Positions 1-8,717 are shown, counted from the first letter of the stretch. The stretch is DNA of 47,681 bases from Thermoguttaceae bacterium (GCA_025062105.1 JANXAQ010000138.1:1-47681), one strand, 5' to 3'. Program-made: numbers and translations. Notes: generated by a model not told the origin, from the sequence alone.

Positions 1-1
1 T

Positions 2-1135
2 CTTTTGCCAGGGCCGATTCCTAAGGGAGATTCTGCTCGGGTGTGGGTATATCTAGGGCCACCTAGAAGCCGGACAGGGTCAGCCAAACCCGGAACGGAA
101 AAAGTGGAGAAGTCGGGTTCGCGATGGGCGCTGGTCGAAGGCCCCCTCACCCGGCCAGCCGGAGGCTGGCCGGCCTCTCCCGCGGAGGGCAGAGGCGGGG
201 TTTCCCCCTCACCCGGCTTGGCTAGCGCCAAGCCGTACGGTCCCGCGGCGGGGAGAGACGAGATTTCGCCCTCACCCGCTCTGCTGCGCAGAGCACCCTC
301 TCCCACAGAGGGGAGAGGGGAAATTCTTTCTACAGCAGAAAGAGCGTCCGACGCCGTAAAATCGGCATCCCCGGCAGTAGCTCCAGAGACCGATCGGTAT
401 TTGGCCGGTGTACGAACGTATCCGGGACCGGCCGGAATGGTTTGGCTGGAAAATAGCCGAGTTCGGCTACTGCTAGGGCCGGAAGGTGCCCACCTGTACC
501 GATGGGAAGTCAAGGCCCTGGAGGGGCGGGATGTAACTTATCCGGGAGAAGAAGGCTGGGCCGGTTTTTCCGATCTGGGCGAACCGAACCGTTCGAGCAA
601 ACATCAGCTTCAGCTTTTGGCCAGTGGTCCTGCCCTGGTGCAGTATCGGGCGATTGCCCCGGATGGGCAGGAGAAAACCATCAGCCTGTTTGCCGGCACA
701 AGTTGGGTGGAGGTGGTACTGAACGAACCGGTACGGTATTATTGGGATTTTGATGATCCGAAAAACTTTGCCGCTGACGGGCCGACGCCGGGTCAATATC
801 TTTTTTCTAACGGCAAAAGCGGCCCGGTAGGCCGACAGGCCGACGGGGTGCACGCTCAGGTGGCAGCTCCGGGCGTGCATTGGGCCATTAAATTCAACCA
901 GCAAAAGTTGGCCCTAGGGATGGTCTTGCCGGAAACGCCGGGGGTGATGAAAGTGGCTCCGGGGGCCGGAGCGGGCGGCGTAGGCATCGAACAATCGCCG
1001 CCGGCAAGCCATTTTGTTACCTTTGCTGGCCTGTTGGAAGAAGAACCGAAGACCCTGATGACCCGCCTTCAGCAGGCATTGGACTTCCGCAACCCGCCGG
1101 AAGTGGTCCTTTATGGCTTGCAAAGCAAACCGTAA
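2..1135 (+). CDS. 3' part of an unrecognised protein; N-terminal part reads through palindromic repeats
   Basis: The frame is open from the window edge, so the start may lie outside. A TTG at 5 and an ATG near 437 are the only nearby alternatives. Residues from about 125 to the end look like a genuine beta-rich globular domain (Trp, Tyr and Gly-rich, e.g. VWLENSRVRLLLGPEGAHLY and RYYWDFDDPKNFAADGPTPG), resembling the non-catalytic domains of planctomycete secreted proteins. I cannot name a family. Residues of about 45-105 are the in-frame translation of three tandem palindromic units (about 140-325) rich in SPAEGRG/SPTEGRG motifs. Either a repeat has been captured in frame, or the real gene begins after it. 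It is followed by a 194-bp gap and a CE15-like esterase on the same strand. Confidence 0.55.
   Translation, partial: LLPGPIPKGDSARVWVYLGPPRSRTGSAKPGTEKVEKSGSRWALVEGPLTRPAGGWPASPAEGRGGVSPSPGLASAKPYGPAAGRDEISPSPALLRRAPSPTEGRGEILSTAERASDAVKSASPAVAPETDRYLAGVRTYPGPAGMVWLENSRVRLLLGPEGAHLYRWEVKALEGRDVTYPGEEGWAGFSDLGEPNRSSKHQLQLLASGPALVQYRAIAPDGQEKTISLFAGTSWVEVVLNEPVRYYWDFDDPKNFAADGPTPGQYLFSNGKSGPVGRQADGVHAQVAAPGVHWAIKFNQQKLALGMVLPETPGVMKVAPGAGAGGVGIEQSPPASHFVTFAGLLEEEPKTLMTRLQQALDFRNPPEVVLYGLQSKP
140..326 (+). repeat. Three tandem REP-like palindromic units
   Basis: Three consecutive units each begin CCCTCACCCG, carry a small inverted repeat (ccagccggaggctgg; cttggctagcgccaag; gctctgctgcgcagagc) and finish in a GGGAGAG or GGAGAGGGG purine block. 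Similar pieces occur at about 1155-1208 in opposite orientation and, degenerate, at about 10265-10322. Such CCCTCACCC...GGGAGAGGG palindromes are usually intergenic, yet here they lie inside an open frame. Confidence 0.7.
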
Positions 1136-1149
1136 GAAGGGCGCTGGTC

Positions 1150-1300
1150 GAAAAAATCCCTCTCCCCGCCGGTCCAAGAGGGTAGCCCGGCGCTAGCCGG
1201 GCCGGGTGATAGGGAACTGGATTCCTGCTTTCGCAGGAATGACATATGAGGCCATTCGGCTGCTTGGGTAGGAATGATACATGAGGCCATTCGGCTAACG
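1150..1300. repeat. Intergenic palindromic repeats
   Basis: The first part (about 1155-1208) is the inverse of the units at 140-326 (stem cccggcgctagccgggccgg). A short hairpin of the common form ATTCCTGCTTTCGCAGGAAT follows at about 1220-1240, then two near copies of the phrase atgaggccattcggct. I see no gene here. Confidence 0.6.
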
Positions 1301-1316
1301 GTTCCACTTTTTTTGA

Positions 1317-1325
1317 AAGGAGGTT
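1317..1325 (+). promoter_or_regulatory. Strong Shine-Dalgarno site for the CE15-like gene
   Basis: The run aaaggaggt ends five bases before ATG 1330 and fixes this start. Confidence 0.7.
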
Positions 1326-1329
1326 TTCC

Positions 1330-2637
1330 ATGAGAAAGTGTCAGGCATGGTTGAGGATGGCAATGGTTTGGACGGTTGTTGGCGGACTATTGGCGGTTGG
1401 TGCGGCTTGGGCCGAGGAACCGGTCAATTACGACGAAAGCAAAGTCCGGCCTTATACCCTGCCGGATCCGCTGGTGTGCTTGGATGGCACGAAAGTTACC
1501 GATCCGAAGCTCTGGTGGGAGAAGCGTCGGCCGGAGATTTTACAACTTTTTGAGGAACATATGTACGGCAAATCGCCTGGCCGACCCAAAGACATGAAGT
1601 TTGAAGTCCGCTCTGTAGAACCCAAAGCCCTGGACGGCCTGGCCATCCGAAAAGAAATCCGGGTGTATTTCTCGGCCGATCCGAAGGGACCGAAAATGGA
1701 TATCTTGCTCTACCTTCCCAATGGTGTACCGAGACCAACGCCGATCTTTTTGGGCCTGAATTTCCACGGCAATCACACCATCCACAAAGACCCCGGCATT
1801 AGCATTACGGAGTCCTGGGTGCGCAACGATACGCCCGCCACCAAGGCAAAGGACCATCGCGCAAGCCCCGAAGGCCGAGGCAGCATGGCCCACCGATGGC
1901 CGGTAGAAAAGATATTAAAGCGCGGCTACGGCTTAGCCACTATCTACTACGGCGATATAGACCCAGATTTTCATGATGGGTTCCAAAACGGGGTGCATCC
2001 GCTCTTCTATCGGCCTGGGCAAACCCGGCCGGAGCCGAACGAGTGGGGATCCATCGGCGCATGGGCCTGGGGATTGAGCCGCGCTATGGACTACTTCGAA
2101 ACCGATCCGGATATCGACGCCAAACGGGTGGCGGTCATGGGACACTCTCGGCTTGGCAAAACCGCTCTTTGGGCCGGGGCGCAGGACCAGCGGTTTGCCC
2201 TGGTGATTTCCAATAATTCTGGCTGCGGCGGAGCAGCCCTGAGCCGACGCAATTTCGGCGAAACCGTCGAACGAATCAATAAACTCGCCCCTCATTGGTT
2301 CTGCGAAAATTTCAAAAAATACGGCGGTCGGGAAGACCAGTTGCCAATAGATCAACATATGCTCATCGCTTTGATAGCGCCCCGGCCGGTGTATGTCGCC
2401 AGCGCCCAGGAAGACCTTTGGGCCGATCCCCGGGGGGAATTTCTGTCGGCCAAAGGAGCTGATCCGGTGTATCGGCTGCTGGGGACCGACGGTCTGGCCG
2501 TGCAGGAGATGCCCGAAGTTGACAAACCGGTGATGAGCCGGATCGGCTACCACATCCGCCGCGGCCAACACGAGGTAACCGACTACGACTGGGAACAATA
2601 TTTGACCTTTGCGGATAAGCATCTACGGGGAAAATGA
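1330..2637 (+). CDS. Secreted CE15-like glucuronoyl esterase / acetylxylan-esterase-type hydrolase
   Basis: This 435-residue alpha/beta hydrolase has an N-terminal signal peptide (about residues 1-28, ending AWA-EE). The nucleophile elbow is GHSRLGK with Ser273, the exact form found in carbohydrate esterase family 15. It is followed by a conserved stretch reading [20 protein letters not shown]. The catalytic His is His414 in [12 protein letters not shown] near the C-terminus. The family cleaves ester bonds between lignin alcohols and glucuronoxylan 4-O-methyl-glucuronate. Planctomycete members are often annotated only as acetylxylan esterase, so substrate is inferred. It is probably exported to periplasm or outside. 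An aaaggaggt site supports the start. It appears monocistronic. Confidence 0.85.
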   Translation: MRKCQAWLRMAMVWTVVGGLLAVGAAWAEEPVNYDESKVRPYTLPDPLVCLDGTKVTDPKLWWEKRRPEILQLFEEHMYGKSPGRPKDMKFEVRSVEPKALDGLAIRKEIRVYFSADPKGPKMDILLYLPNGVPRPTPIFLGLNFHGNHTIHKDPGISITESWVRNDTPATKAKDHRASPEGRGSMAHRWPVEKILKRGYGLATIYYGDIDPDFHDGFQNGVHPLFYRPGQTRPEPNEWGSIGAWAWGLSRAMDYFETDPDIDAKRVAVMGHSRLGKTALWAGAQDQRFALVISNNSGCGGAALSRRNFGETVERINKLAPHWFCENFKKYGGREDQLPIDQHMLIALIAPRPVYVASAQEDLWADPRGEFLSAKGADPVYRLLGTDGLAVQEMPEVDKPVMSRIGYHIRRGQHEVTDYDWEQYLTFADKHLRGK

Positions 2638-2890
2638 CAAAAGGCTGTTTTGTGGATTGGTGAACTGAGGCTATTTCAGCCGAATGACGTAATCTGTCCC
2701 CTCCACGAAAACACTGGGGTTCCGGAATTGCCTTGGATAGAGGGCCGCTCATCAGCCGGGGGGATTAGCGAACCCAAAGGAGGGGATTTTCTTCCCAGGA
2801 GCCAGATGTTCTAATAAAAAGTACGGAGGGGTGGCATTTAGGGGCGGAGCCTCGGCCGACCGGCAGAGAAGCGGCGCCGGAGACAGGCCG

Positions 2891-3385
2891 ATGTATGTGG
2901 TCCATTTGGAACAGAATCCGGTCATTCGGCAGCAGTTGGCCCGGCTGGTGGGGGTGGAGGGGGGGCGGCTAGGAATCTACCAGTATTTGGATACGGATGT
3001 GGCCTGGGATGTTCGGCGTCTGCTCCATGCCAATCAGGTGCACCTGTTGGTGCTGGATTTGGCGCTGAATCCGGCCTGGGATAATCGGCATTTACTTTCC
3101 GTGCTGAGGCATTTGGTGATTGGGGAGGAGTTACCGCCAGGGGTTCGGTTGGCCGATTGTACGGCGCATGCGTTGTGCCTGCTGGCCTTTCAGCATCAGG
3201 TGCCCTGTGCGTTGTTGACCAATTATTTGCAATATACCGGGGGAGACCTCCGGATTAGCCAGGAGCGGATTCGAGAAGTCTTTCATGTGCGGGGGGTTTT
3301 CCCGAAAAGCGGAGAGGGCATCGAGCAATGCGCTCGATGGGTGCGGCAGACACTCCACCGGAGCTTTTCGGAATCTTGGTCTTAG
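2891..3385 (+). CDS. Divergent response-regulator receiver-like protein
   Basis: About 164 residues from ATG 2891, preceded by GGAG at eight bases. A GTG at 2831 would add 20 low-quality residues. The order resembles a receiver domain: an N-terminal strand MYVVHLEQN with a single acidic residue instead of the usual acidic pair, a hydrophobic strand ending in a candidate phospho-acceptor Asp56 (LLVLDLAL), a Thr at about 110 (CALLTNY) and a Lys at about 139 (GVFPKSG). The spacing between Asp and Thr is longer than in standard receivers, so phosphorylation is only a possibility. No kinase or output domain is adjacent. The stop codon TAG is completed by the first base of a family A repeat element. 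Confidence 0.6.
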   Translation: MYVVHLEQNPVIRQQLARLVGVEGGRLGIYQYLDTDVAWDVRRLLHANQVHLLVLDLALNPAWDNRHLLSVLRHLVIGEELPPGVRLADCTAHALCLLAFQHQVPCALLTNYLQYTGGDLRISQERIREVFHVRGVFPKSGEGIEQCARWVRQTLHRSFSESWS

Positions 3386-3541
3386 CTTGACTTTTGCCCT
3401 TTTTCCTAACTTGGTTTAATTCTTAAACTTACGGCGAATGTTTTTTGGTCATGGGGTTTGCCAACTCCGAGAATTCTAAAATTCTAAGCAGTTAGAACTT
3501 TCCCATTTCGGCAGAAGGCCAAAATTGGCAAAAGTCGAGCT
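3384..3541 (-). mobile_element. Family A MITE-like element (inverse orientation)
   Basis: It starts agcttgacttttgccc and ends ggcaaaagtcgagct, i.e. terminal inverted repeats of about 19-20 bp around roughly 120 bp. It begins directly on the stop codon of the receiver-like gene (TTA flank plus element G gives TAG). The right flank TTC matches TTA only in part. Confidence 0.75.
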
Positions 3542-3618
3542 TCGACTGGCTCGCTAACTGGTGAGGCAGCTAGGTCGGCATTTGGCAAGCTGGTTGTCTG
3601 CAAGGGTAAGCAGCAGCA

Positions 3619-4965
3619 ATGGGGGTACCGCAGGTTGTTATTGTGGGCCGTCCGAACGTGGGCAAATCGAGCCTGTTTAATTGGTTGGCAGGCCGTCGGG
3701 TGGCTATTGTGGATCCGACCCCAGGGGTAACCCGAGACCGTCTCAGCTATCTGCTGGCCATCGGGGATCGGTTTGTCGAATTGGTAGATACGGGCGGCAT
3801 GGGGGTGGCCGACAGCGATGTGTTGGGGGAAGAAATTGAACGGCAAATCGAACAGGCCCTAGATACCGCTTCCCTGATCTTGCATGTGGTGGATACCCAA
3901 GCCGGATTGCTGCCCTTGGATCAGGAGGTGGCCAAGCGCCTTCGGTATGTGGATATACCGGTTGTGTGCGTGGCCAATAAGACCGACAACGCTGCGCTGG
4001 AGGTTCAAGCCCAGGAGTTTTACAAACTGGGACGAAAGGTCATCATGACCAGTGTGACCCAAAACCGAGGCAAAGAGGAACTTTTGGAGGAAATCCGGCA
4101 GCGTCTGCCCCCACCACCGCCGGAGGGAGAAAACCTCCCGCCACCGGAAATGAAACTGGCTATCGTGGGACGCCGTAATGTGGGAAAAAGTACCTTTATC
4201 AATACCTTAGTCCATGCCGAGCGTATGATCACCAGTGAAATTCCAGGTACCACCCGCGATAGCGTGGACGTCCGCTTTGAACTGGAGGGCAAAGCCTTTA
4301 TTGCCATCGATACTCCCGGTGTGCTCCGGCGCCGCAGTATTGCGAGTGATTTAGACTTTTACAGCCTCCATCGGGCTCAGCGCAGCATCCGCCGGGCCGA
4401 CGTGGTCCTGTTATTTTTGGATCCTACGCAGCATATCACCAAACTAGATAAACAACTTGCCGAGTATATCGCCCAACAGTATAAACCCTGTATCTTTGTG
4501 GTCAACAAATGGGATCTTATGGTCGGCAAGGCATCGGCGGAAAAATGGGCTTTATACATACGGGATAGTTTCCCTACGATGACCTATGCGCCGATTGCCT
4601 TCATAAGCGGCAAAACGGGGAAAAATGTGAAAGCGCTTCTGAATCATGCGCAGATTCTGTTTCACCAGGCTCGTCAGCGGATTCCCACGGCACAACTAAA
4701 TCAACTGCTTCGAGCAGCCCTTACCCATTACGCTCCTCCGAGCCACCAAGGGCGAAAACCCCGACTGTATTATGGCACGCAAGTTGCTGTACAGCCCCCC
4801 ACCTTAGTGATCTTCTGTAACCAGCCCCAATGGCTCTCCGCACCCTACCAACGCTATCTGCTGGGTTTTCTCCGCGATAAACTTCCCTATAGCGAAGTGC
4901 CGATCAAACTCTACTTGCGCCGCCGAAGCCAAAGCGACACTCGAGACGAAATCGGCATCGAATAG
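3619..4965 (+). CDS. der: GTPase Der (EngA), ribosome assembly
   Basis: A 448-residue double-Era GTPase that acts in maturation of the 50S ribosomal subunit. Domain 1 has GRPNVGKSS (G10-S18), the DTGG switch II and NKTD. Domain 2 has GRRNVGKST (from G184), TTRDSV, DTPG and NKWD. The remaining C-terminal portion (about 355-448) is the KH-like RNA-binding domain. Length and order match the family. The start at 3619 has no good Shine-Dalgarno site, but the protein begins directly with the first beta strand (MGVPQVVIVG), as expected. It is flanked on both sides by repeat elements and seems to be transcribed alone. Confidence 0.96.
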   Translation: MGVPQVVIVGRPNVGKSSLFNWLAGRRVAIVDPTPGVTRDRLSYLLAIGDRFVELVDTGGMGVADSDVLGEEIERQIEQALDTASLILHVVDTQAGLLPLDQEVAKRLRYVDIPVVCVANKTDNAALEVQAQEFYKLGRKVIMTSVTQNRGKEELLEEIRQRLPPPPPEGENLPPPEMKLAIVGRRNVGKSTFINTLVHAERMITSEIPGTTRDSVDVRFELEGKAFIAIDTPGVLRRRSIASDLDFYSLHRAQRSIRRADVVLLFLDPTQHITKLDKQLAEYIAQQYKPCIFVVNKWDLMVGKASAEKWALYIRDSFPTMTYAPIAFISGKTGKNVKALLNHAQILFHQARQRIPTAQLNQLLRAALTHYAPPSHQGRKPRLYYGTQVAVQPPTLVIFCNQPQWLSAPYQRYLLGFLRDKLPYSEVPIKLYLRRRSQSDTRDEIGIE

Positions 4966-5034
4966 CTTCCGAAAACTCTATTGCCCTTGGTTAGGAGACA
5001 ATTTGCCCTACTTTCTACTTTTCGCGTTTCTGAA

Positions 5035-5152
5035 CGAACGGGGAAACTCCTAACTCCCTGGCATGACCGGAGTTAGGAAATTGTGTGCACAAAAAGTTTC
5101 GCCGTAACTCAGCGGATCAAAATAAGTTAGGAAAATTGGCAAAAGTCGAGCT
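5035..5152 (+). mobile_element. Family A element, left end eroded
   Basis: It carries the internal hairpin taactcc...ggagtta, the central block aaattgtgtg.acaaaaa and the right terminal repeat ggcaaaagtcgagct. The left terminal repeat is not recognisable. Confidence 0.6.
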
Positions 5153-5153
5153 A

Positions 5154-5304
5154 AGCTTGACTTTTGCCATGTTTAGCGTTCCCCCGAAAGGAGAAAACCC
5201 TAACTCCTTGTAACTATTGGAGTTAGGAAATTGGATGAACAAAGGGAAGTTTCGTCGTAACTGCTGATAGCAAAACCAGTTAGGAAAAATGGCAAAATTC
5301 GAGG
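5154..5304 (+). mobile_element. Family A MITE-like element
   Basis: About 150 bp from agcttgacttttgccat to ggcaaaattcgagg, with the internal taactcc/ggagtta hairpin. It is flanked on both sides by TAA as direct repeats, suggesting a 3-bp target-site duplication. It lies two bases after the previous copy. Confidence 0.75.
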
Positions 5305-5309
5305 TAAGG

Positions 5310-5353
5310 AGTTCCCTATTTCGGCCAAAGACCGAAATTGGCCAAAGTCGAGC
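5310..5353 (-). repeat. Family A end fragment
   Basis: The block tttcggccaaagaccg followed by ttggccaaagtcgagc is the inverted left end of the family A consensus, about 44 bp only. Confidence 0.5.
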
Positions 5354-5355
5354 GA

Positions 5356-5644
5356 TGTAGGTTGCTAGCAGTGCTAGCAACCTTATAGATTGGGTTAAGA
5401 GGTGGAAGACACCAAAATGGTGTAAAAATTATCTCCTTTGAATGATGGGAACCCAAAATACTGTGGAACATATAGGAACCAGAGGAACTTTTGATTCTGT
5501 GCCGCTACGTTCCCCGATGGGAATATGTACTATCTATTGGGTGCTAGCAATGCTAGCAACCCTATATATTGGGTCAGGGGAGAGAAAACCACCATGGTAA
5601 AAATATCCTCTTTCTAATTATGCAGAGGTTCCGATGTGAGGTTT
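5356..5644 (+). mobile_element. Older family C element interrupted by a second copy
   Basis: Positions 5356-5447 match the right half of family C (internal palindrome ggttgctagcagtgctagcaa, then the AT-rich right arm), breaking off at gaatgatg. The remaining tip of its right end (tgaggttt) reappears after 5636. A full family C copy (5448-5632) lies between. This is a nested insertion. Confidence 0.6.
5448..5632 (+). mobile_element. Family C MITE-like element with 4-bp target duplication GATG
   Basis: About 185 bp from GGAACC to GGTTCC, with the internal perfect palindrome tgctagcaatgctagca. The right end is attatgcagaggttcc; the left end has lost tctg from ggaacctctgcaaaat. GATG at 5444-5447 and GATG at 5633-5636 form a direct duplication. 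Confidence 0.75.
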
Positions 5645-5761
5645 GCCCGATGAATTTGTAGAGGTTCCAGGGGAAGCGGGCTGCCGAGGGAAGGTGAGAA
5701 AAATCGGGCTTTTAGAAATCGGCAGGATAGTAGAAGCGAATTCGTCTTTCATTGGCACCGC

Positions 5762-6595
5762 CTATTCGCCGGTCAGGCGCACCAGCAGCCAATCGCCCAG
5801 AGCGGGCCAAATCTGCGAGAGAGCGAAAAAGACCCTAGCTTTTCGAGGATAGACCAATTCGGGTTTACGCTTTTCGGCGGCTCGAAGGATGGCTCGAGCC
5901 AGCCGTTCTGGCTGAGCTGCATCGATTTTTACCCCTGCTCCCGGCTGCCGGGCCGGTTCCGGAAGATCGTCCAACTCTCCCAACGAATAAAGCCGAGGAC
6001 CCCGCCGCCGCACCGGACCAGGACAAACCAAAAGCACATGTAACCCCCGTGGCCCCCATTCCAATCGAAGCTGTTGGGAATAGGCCGCCAGGGCAAACTT
6101 GCTGGCCGGATACGCCCCCAACCACCGAGGCGCCGTCTTGGCCGCTAAGGAACCAATGTTAATAATATGCCCTTGACGGGGTACCAGATGAGGCATCGCA
6201 GCCCGTGTACATCGAACTACGGAAATAAAATTCAAATCTAGCATTTCCTGGAATTGCTCGGGACTAATATCCAAAATCCGACCCCGCATGGAACGTCCCG
6301 CATTATTGACCAGCACATCCAATTGTCCAAACCAACCCAACGCCTTCTCAAAAAGCCGATCCACCTCCGCCTGCTGAGTTATATCGGCGGCAATTCCCAG
6401 CACCCGATGGCCCGCTTGGCGGAACTGGGCCTCCGCAGCAGCTACCCGCTCTGGATCCAACCCCACCAGAACAACCCGAGCCCCCCGTTGGGCGAACTGC
6501 TCGGCAATTGCCCGGCCCAGGCCACTGGAGCCACCGGTTACCAAAACCACCTTTTCCCGCCAATAATGCGACGCCATGCCGGTTCCCAACTCCAT
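5762..6595 (-). CDS. Short-chain dehydrogenase/reductase (SDR), classical type
   Basis: A 277-residue NAD(P)-dependent oxidoreductase. It has the cofactor-binding TGGSSGLG near the N-terminus, NNAG after the fourth strand and the catalytic YPASK (Tyr-x-x-x-Lys) with a preceding IGSLAAKT serine region. The C-terminus ends in a hydrophobic amphipathic segment (RVFFALSQIWPALGDWLLV), which suggests membrane association. That feature is common in SDRs acting on lipid or sphingoid substrates, but the substrate here is unknown. ATG 6577 (MASHYW) is an alternative start with a GGAG about 12 bases upstream. The gene stands alone among repeats. Confidence 0.9.
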   Translation of the reverse strand: MELGTGMASHYWREKVVLVTGGSSGLGRAIAEQFAQRGARVVLVGLDPERVAAAEAQFRQAGHRVLGIAADITQQAEVDRLFEKALGWFGQLDVLVNNAGRSMRGRILDISPEQFQEMLDLNFISVVRCTRAAMPHLVPRQGHIINIGSLAAKTAPRWLGAYPASKFALAAYSQQLRLEWGPRGLHVLLVCPGPVRRRGPRLYSLGELDDLPEPARQPGAGVKIDAAQPERLARAILRAAEKRKPELVYPRKARVFFALSQIWPALGDWLLVRLTGE

Positions 6596-7138
6596 TGTGC
6601 CAGGAGCTTTTTTTGCGTATATAAACTTCCCTAGCTATCCTTAATTTGTGGGCGGTATGCAGGAGCCCCATCGACCAAGTGGACACAAAACGCATCTTTA
6701 ACAGCAGCACACCTTGCCTTGCCATTCCTACCAAAGTAGGAATCAAAATGCCCTCTCTTCCCGGAAGCCCACTTTTGGAGGAACAACAACATGCAATTTC
6801 CATTCGAAAATATAAGCCATTCTTCCAAAGAAGACTTCACCTCCAAGATGGCTTTGTTCTGATGTTATTGTATCATTCTCCTGTGATTGGTGAAAACCAT
6901 TAGCAATCTTGCCGAATAGCGCCCTGATCTCTCTGGATCCGCTACTTGGAAGATCGCCTCTCCAGAAGGGCCCCAAGATGCTGCCCCAAAGGCTTTTCTC
7001 GCTGACAAGCAGAAGCATTCCCTTTCCTTGCAGAGTCCAAACCGCAAAACCCACTATGGTACTGGGGTTTGACGAATGACTCCTCACCTCAAAACCTGTC
7101 GGAAAACGGTAAAATCCTATTTTTTGGGCAGTCTCTCA
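6596..7138. other. Non-coding stretch between the SDR gene and nikR
   Basis: I see no protein with family features on either strand. It contains a small hairpin attcctaccaaagtaggaat at about 6724-6743. The SDR promoter should lie near 6600-6700, but I cannot point to convincing boxes. Confidence 0.4.
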
Positions 7139-7412
7139 GCAGGAGTTTTGCCAATTTTACCTCCTGCGGAAAGGAGAAAGTTCTAAGCTCGACTTTTGCC
7201 ATTTTGCCTAACTTGTTTTGAGCCTGACGGTTACGACGAACCCCCTTTTTGGCCACACTAGTTCCTCAGGCCAAGAATTCCAAGGAGTTATAATTTTCTC
7301 ATTTGGACAAAAGACCAAAATTGGCAAAAGTCGAGATTGGGGGAACAAAAGAAAGGTTCGACACAACTCTCAGCGCCAGAACAAGTTAGGGAAAATGGGA
7401 ACAGTCGAGTTT
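7139..7412 (+). mobile_element. Family A element split by a second family A copy
   Basis: The left part (about 7139-7185: gttttgccaatttt then the purine-rich arm up to gttcta) and the right part (7336-7412: gaacaaaagaaaggttcg through gaaaatgggaacagtcgagt) are the two halves of one forward copy. They are separated by an intact inverse copy at 7186-7335. About 30 bp of the centre is missing. Confidence 0.6.
7186..7335 (-). mobile_element. Family A MITE-like element nested in another copy
   Basis: 150 bp with ends agctcgacttttgccatttt and ccaaaattggcaaaagtcga. It is in inverse orientation relative to the copy it interrupts. Confidence 0.8.
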
Positions 7413-7679
7413 TTAGATCTCCTCCGCTTTTGAAAATATTGGCCTTGGGCAATATGCTGAACAAAGAATACTCAAAGCTAGAGTCCTTCCAATACGGGAA
7501 GTTACAACAATGGCAAACGTTGGAGCTCAAAGACCTTTGTTTTGGGGCGGAGTTTGATTTAGTGATTCCCATTTCGATTCCTATACTAAAATGGAAAAAT
7601 CCCCTCCTTCTAAGAAGCTGAGATTTGGGGGGGTTCTAGGCGAAGGCCGTTTTGACTGTTCGTTCCAAGAGGAAAAGAA

Positions 7680-7687
7680 AAGGAGGT
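7680..7687 (+). promoter_or_regulatory. Shine-Dalgarno site of nikR
   Basis: aggaggta lies four to five bases before ATG 7692 and makes this start unambiguous. Confidence 0.7.
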
Positions 7688-7691
7688 AGGA

Positions 7692-8120
7692 ATGGGTCGG
7701 TCGAAGATTGTGCGGTTTTCGGTTTCTGTGGAGCGAGAGTTGTTTGAGGAGTTTGATCGGTATTGTCGAGAGGAACAGTTTGCAACTCGCAGTGAGGCCG
7801 TCCGGCAGATGATCCGGGACAAGCTTACGGAACGAGCCTGGACGGACGAGGGGGCCGAAGTGGCGGGTACATTAACGTTAGTTTATGATCACCATCGCAC
7901 CCAGCTACGAGATCGACTGTTGAGCTTGCAGCATGAATACCACCGATGGGTGCTTTCGGTCATCCATGCGCATTTGACCAAACAGTTATGTTTGGAGGTA
8001 ATTTTGTTGCGGGGGCCGGCAGGTGAGCTTCGCCGATTGGCCGCTCAATTGCAGGGCCTAAAGGGCATTCATAAAGGCCAACTGGTCATGGCCACCGCCT
8101 CCTCCTCCCCCACCGAATAA
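7692..8120 (+). CDS. nikR: NikR-type nickel-responsive ribbon-helix-helix regulator
   Basis: A 142-residue repressor. Residues 1-50 form the ribbon-helix-helix DNA-binding domain (KIVRFSVSVERELFEEFDRY, then SEAVRQMIRDKL). The C-terminal ACT-like domain carries all four high-affinity Ni(II) ligands at the spacing of E. coli NikR: His81, His92, His94 and Cys100 (QHEYH, IHAHL, CLEV). In known systems Ni-bound NikR tetramers repress nickel uptake genes. No nickel transporter, urease or hydrogenase gene is in this window, so its targets must be elsewhere. It is isolated between repeat elements. Confidence 0.92.
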   Translation: MGRSKIVRFSVSVERELFEEFDRYCREEQFATRSEAVRQMIRDKLTERAWTDEGAEVAGTLTLVYDHHRTQLRDRLLSLQHEYHRWVLSVIHAHLTKQLCLEVILLRGPAGELRRLAAQLQGLKGIHKGQLVMATASSSPTE

Positions 8121-8163
8121 CCGATTCTAGGAAACTCTGGATAATGCAACGGAGATATTTTTA

Positions 8164-8314
8164 TTTCGACTTTTGCCATTTTCCCTAAGTCTTTTTGTTT
8201 CTAGTAATTACGACGAGACTCCTTTTTGTTCACATAATTTCCTAAGTCTAATAGTTACAGGGTCTTAGAGTTTTCCCCTTCTGGGAGAAGGCCTAAAATG
8301 GCCAAAGTGGAGCT
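8164..8314 (-). mobile_element. Family A MITE-like element with TTA flanks
   Basis: About 150 bp, tttcgacttttgccattttc to cctaaaatggccaaagtgga, flanked by TTA on both sides in direct orientation (8161-8163 and after the right end). Confidence 0.75.
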
Positions 8315-8387
8315 TAGAGGCTTTTGGCCCATTCAGGAAGGCAAACCGGTATTCTGGTGGAAATGCCAATTAAGGACAATCTCTTAG
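8312..8387. repeat. Degenerate family B-like segment
   Basis: It lies between two family A copies. The left edge tagaggctttt and the right edge aaggacaatctctta recall the family B ends (TA-GAGGCTGTCCTAAAA). The interior is short and not alignable with confidence. Confidence 0.35.
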
Positions 8388-8533
8388 GTTGACTTTTGCT
8401 ATTTTCCCTGACTTGTTTTATTGACAGGAGTCGTGGAAAAACTTTCTCCAATCTTCTGAGGCTAATAGTTACACGGGAGATAAAAGATTGGTATTTCAAG
8501 GAGAAGGCCAAAAATGGCAAAACCCAAGCTAAG
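8386..8533 (-). mobile_element. Family A element, diverged
   Basis: ggttgacttttgctattttc at one end and ccaaaaatggcaaaacccaa at the other. The internal hairpin is eroded. Its right border abuts a family C copy. Confidence 0.6.
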
Positions 8534-8717
8534 GGAACCTACAGTAAATTTTGACCATATAGTGAACTATATGAACTTTTGAGTTCCTCGCTGTTCGGTT
8601 TTTCTATCCGAACAGCTACGCTGGATTGGCCCTTTGCAATACTCCCGATCTTAATATTGGGTTAGAGGTAAGGTAAGCCAGAATGGTAGAAAATCCTTTG
8701 CATGAAGCAGAGGTTCC
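8534..8717 (+). mobile_element. Family C MITE-like element
   Basis: It starts ggaacctacagtaaat and ends gcatgaagcagaggttcc, about 184 bp. Flanks TAAG and TTAG agree at three of four positions. The central GCTAGC palindrome is replaced by gctgttcggt...atccgaacagc, a different inverted repeat. It ends just downstream of the HU gene stop. Confidence 0.65.

Noticed and set aside
6743-7087. 114-residue minus-strand frame near the SDR gene
   Set aside because: No family features; it runs across a hairpin repeat and lacks a ribosome-binding site.
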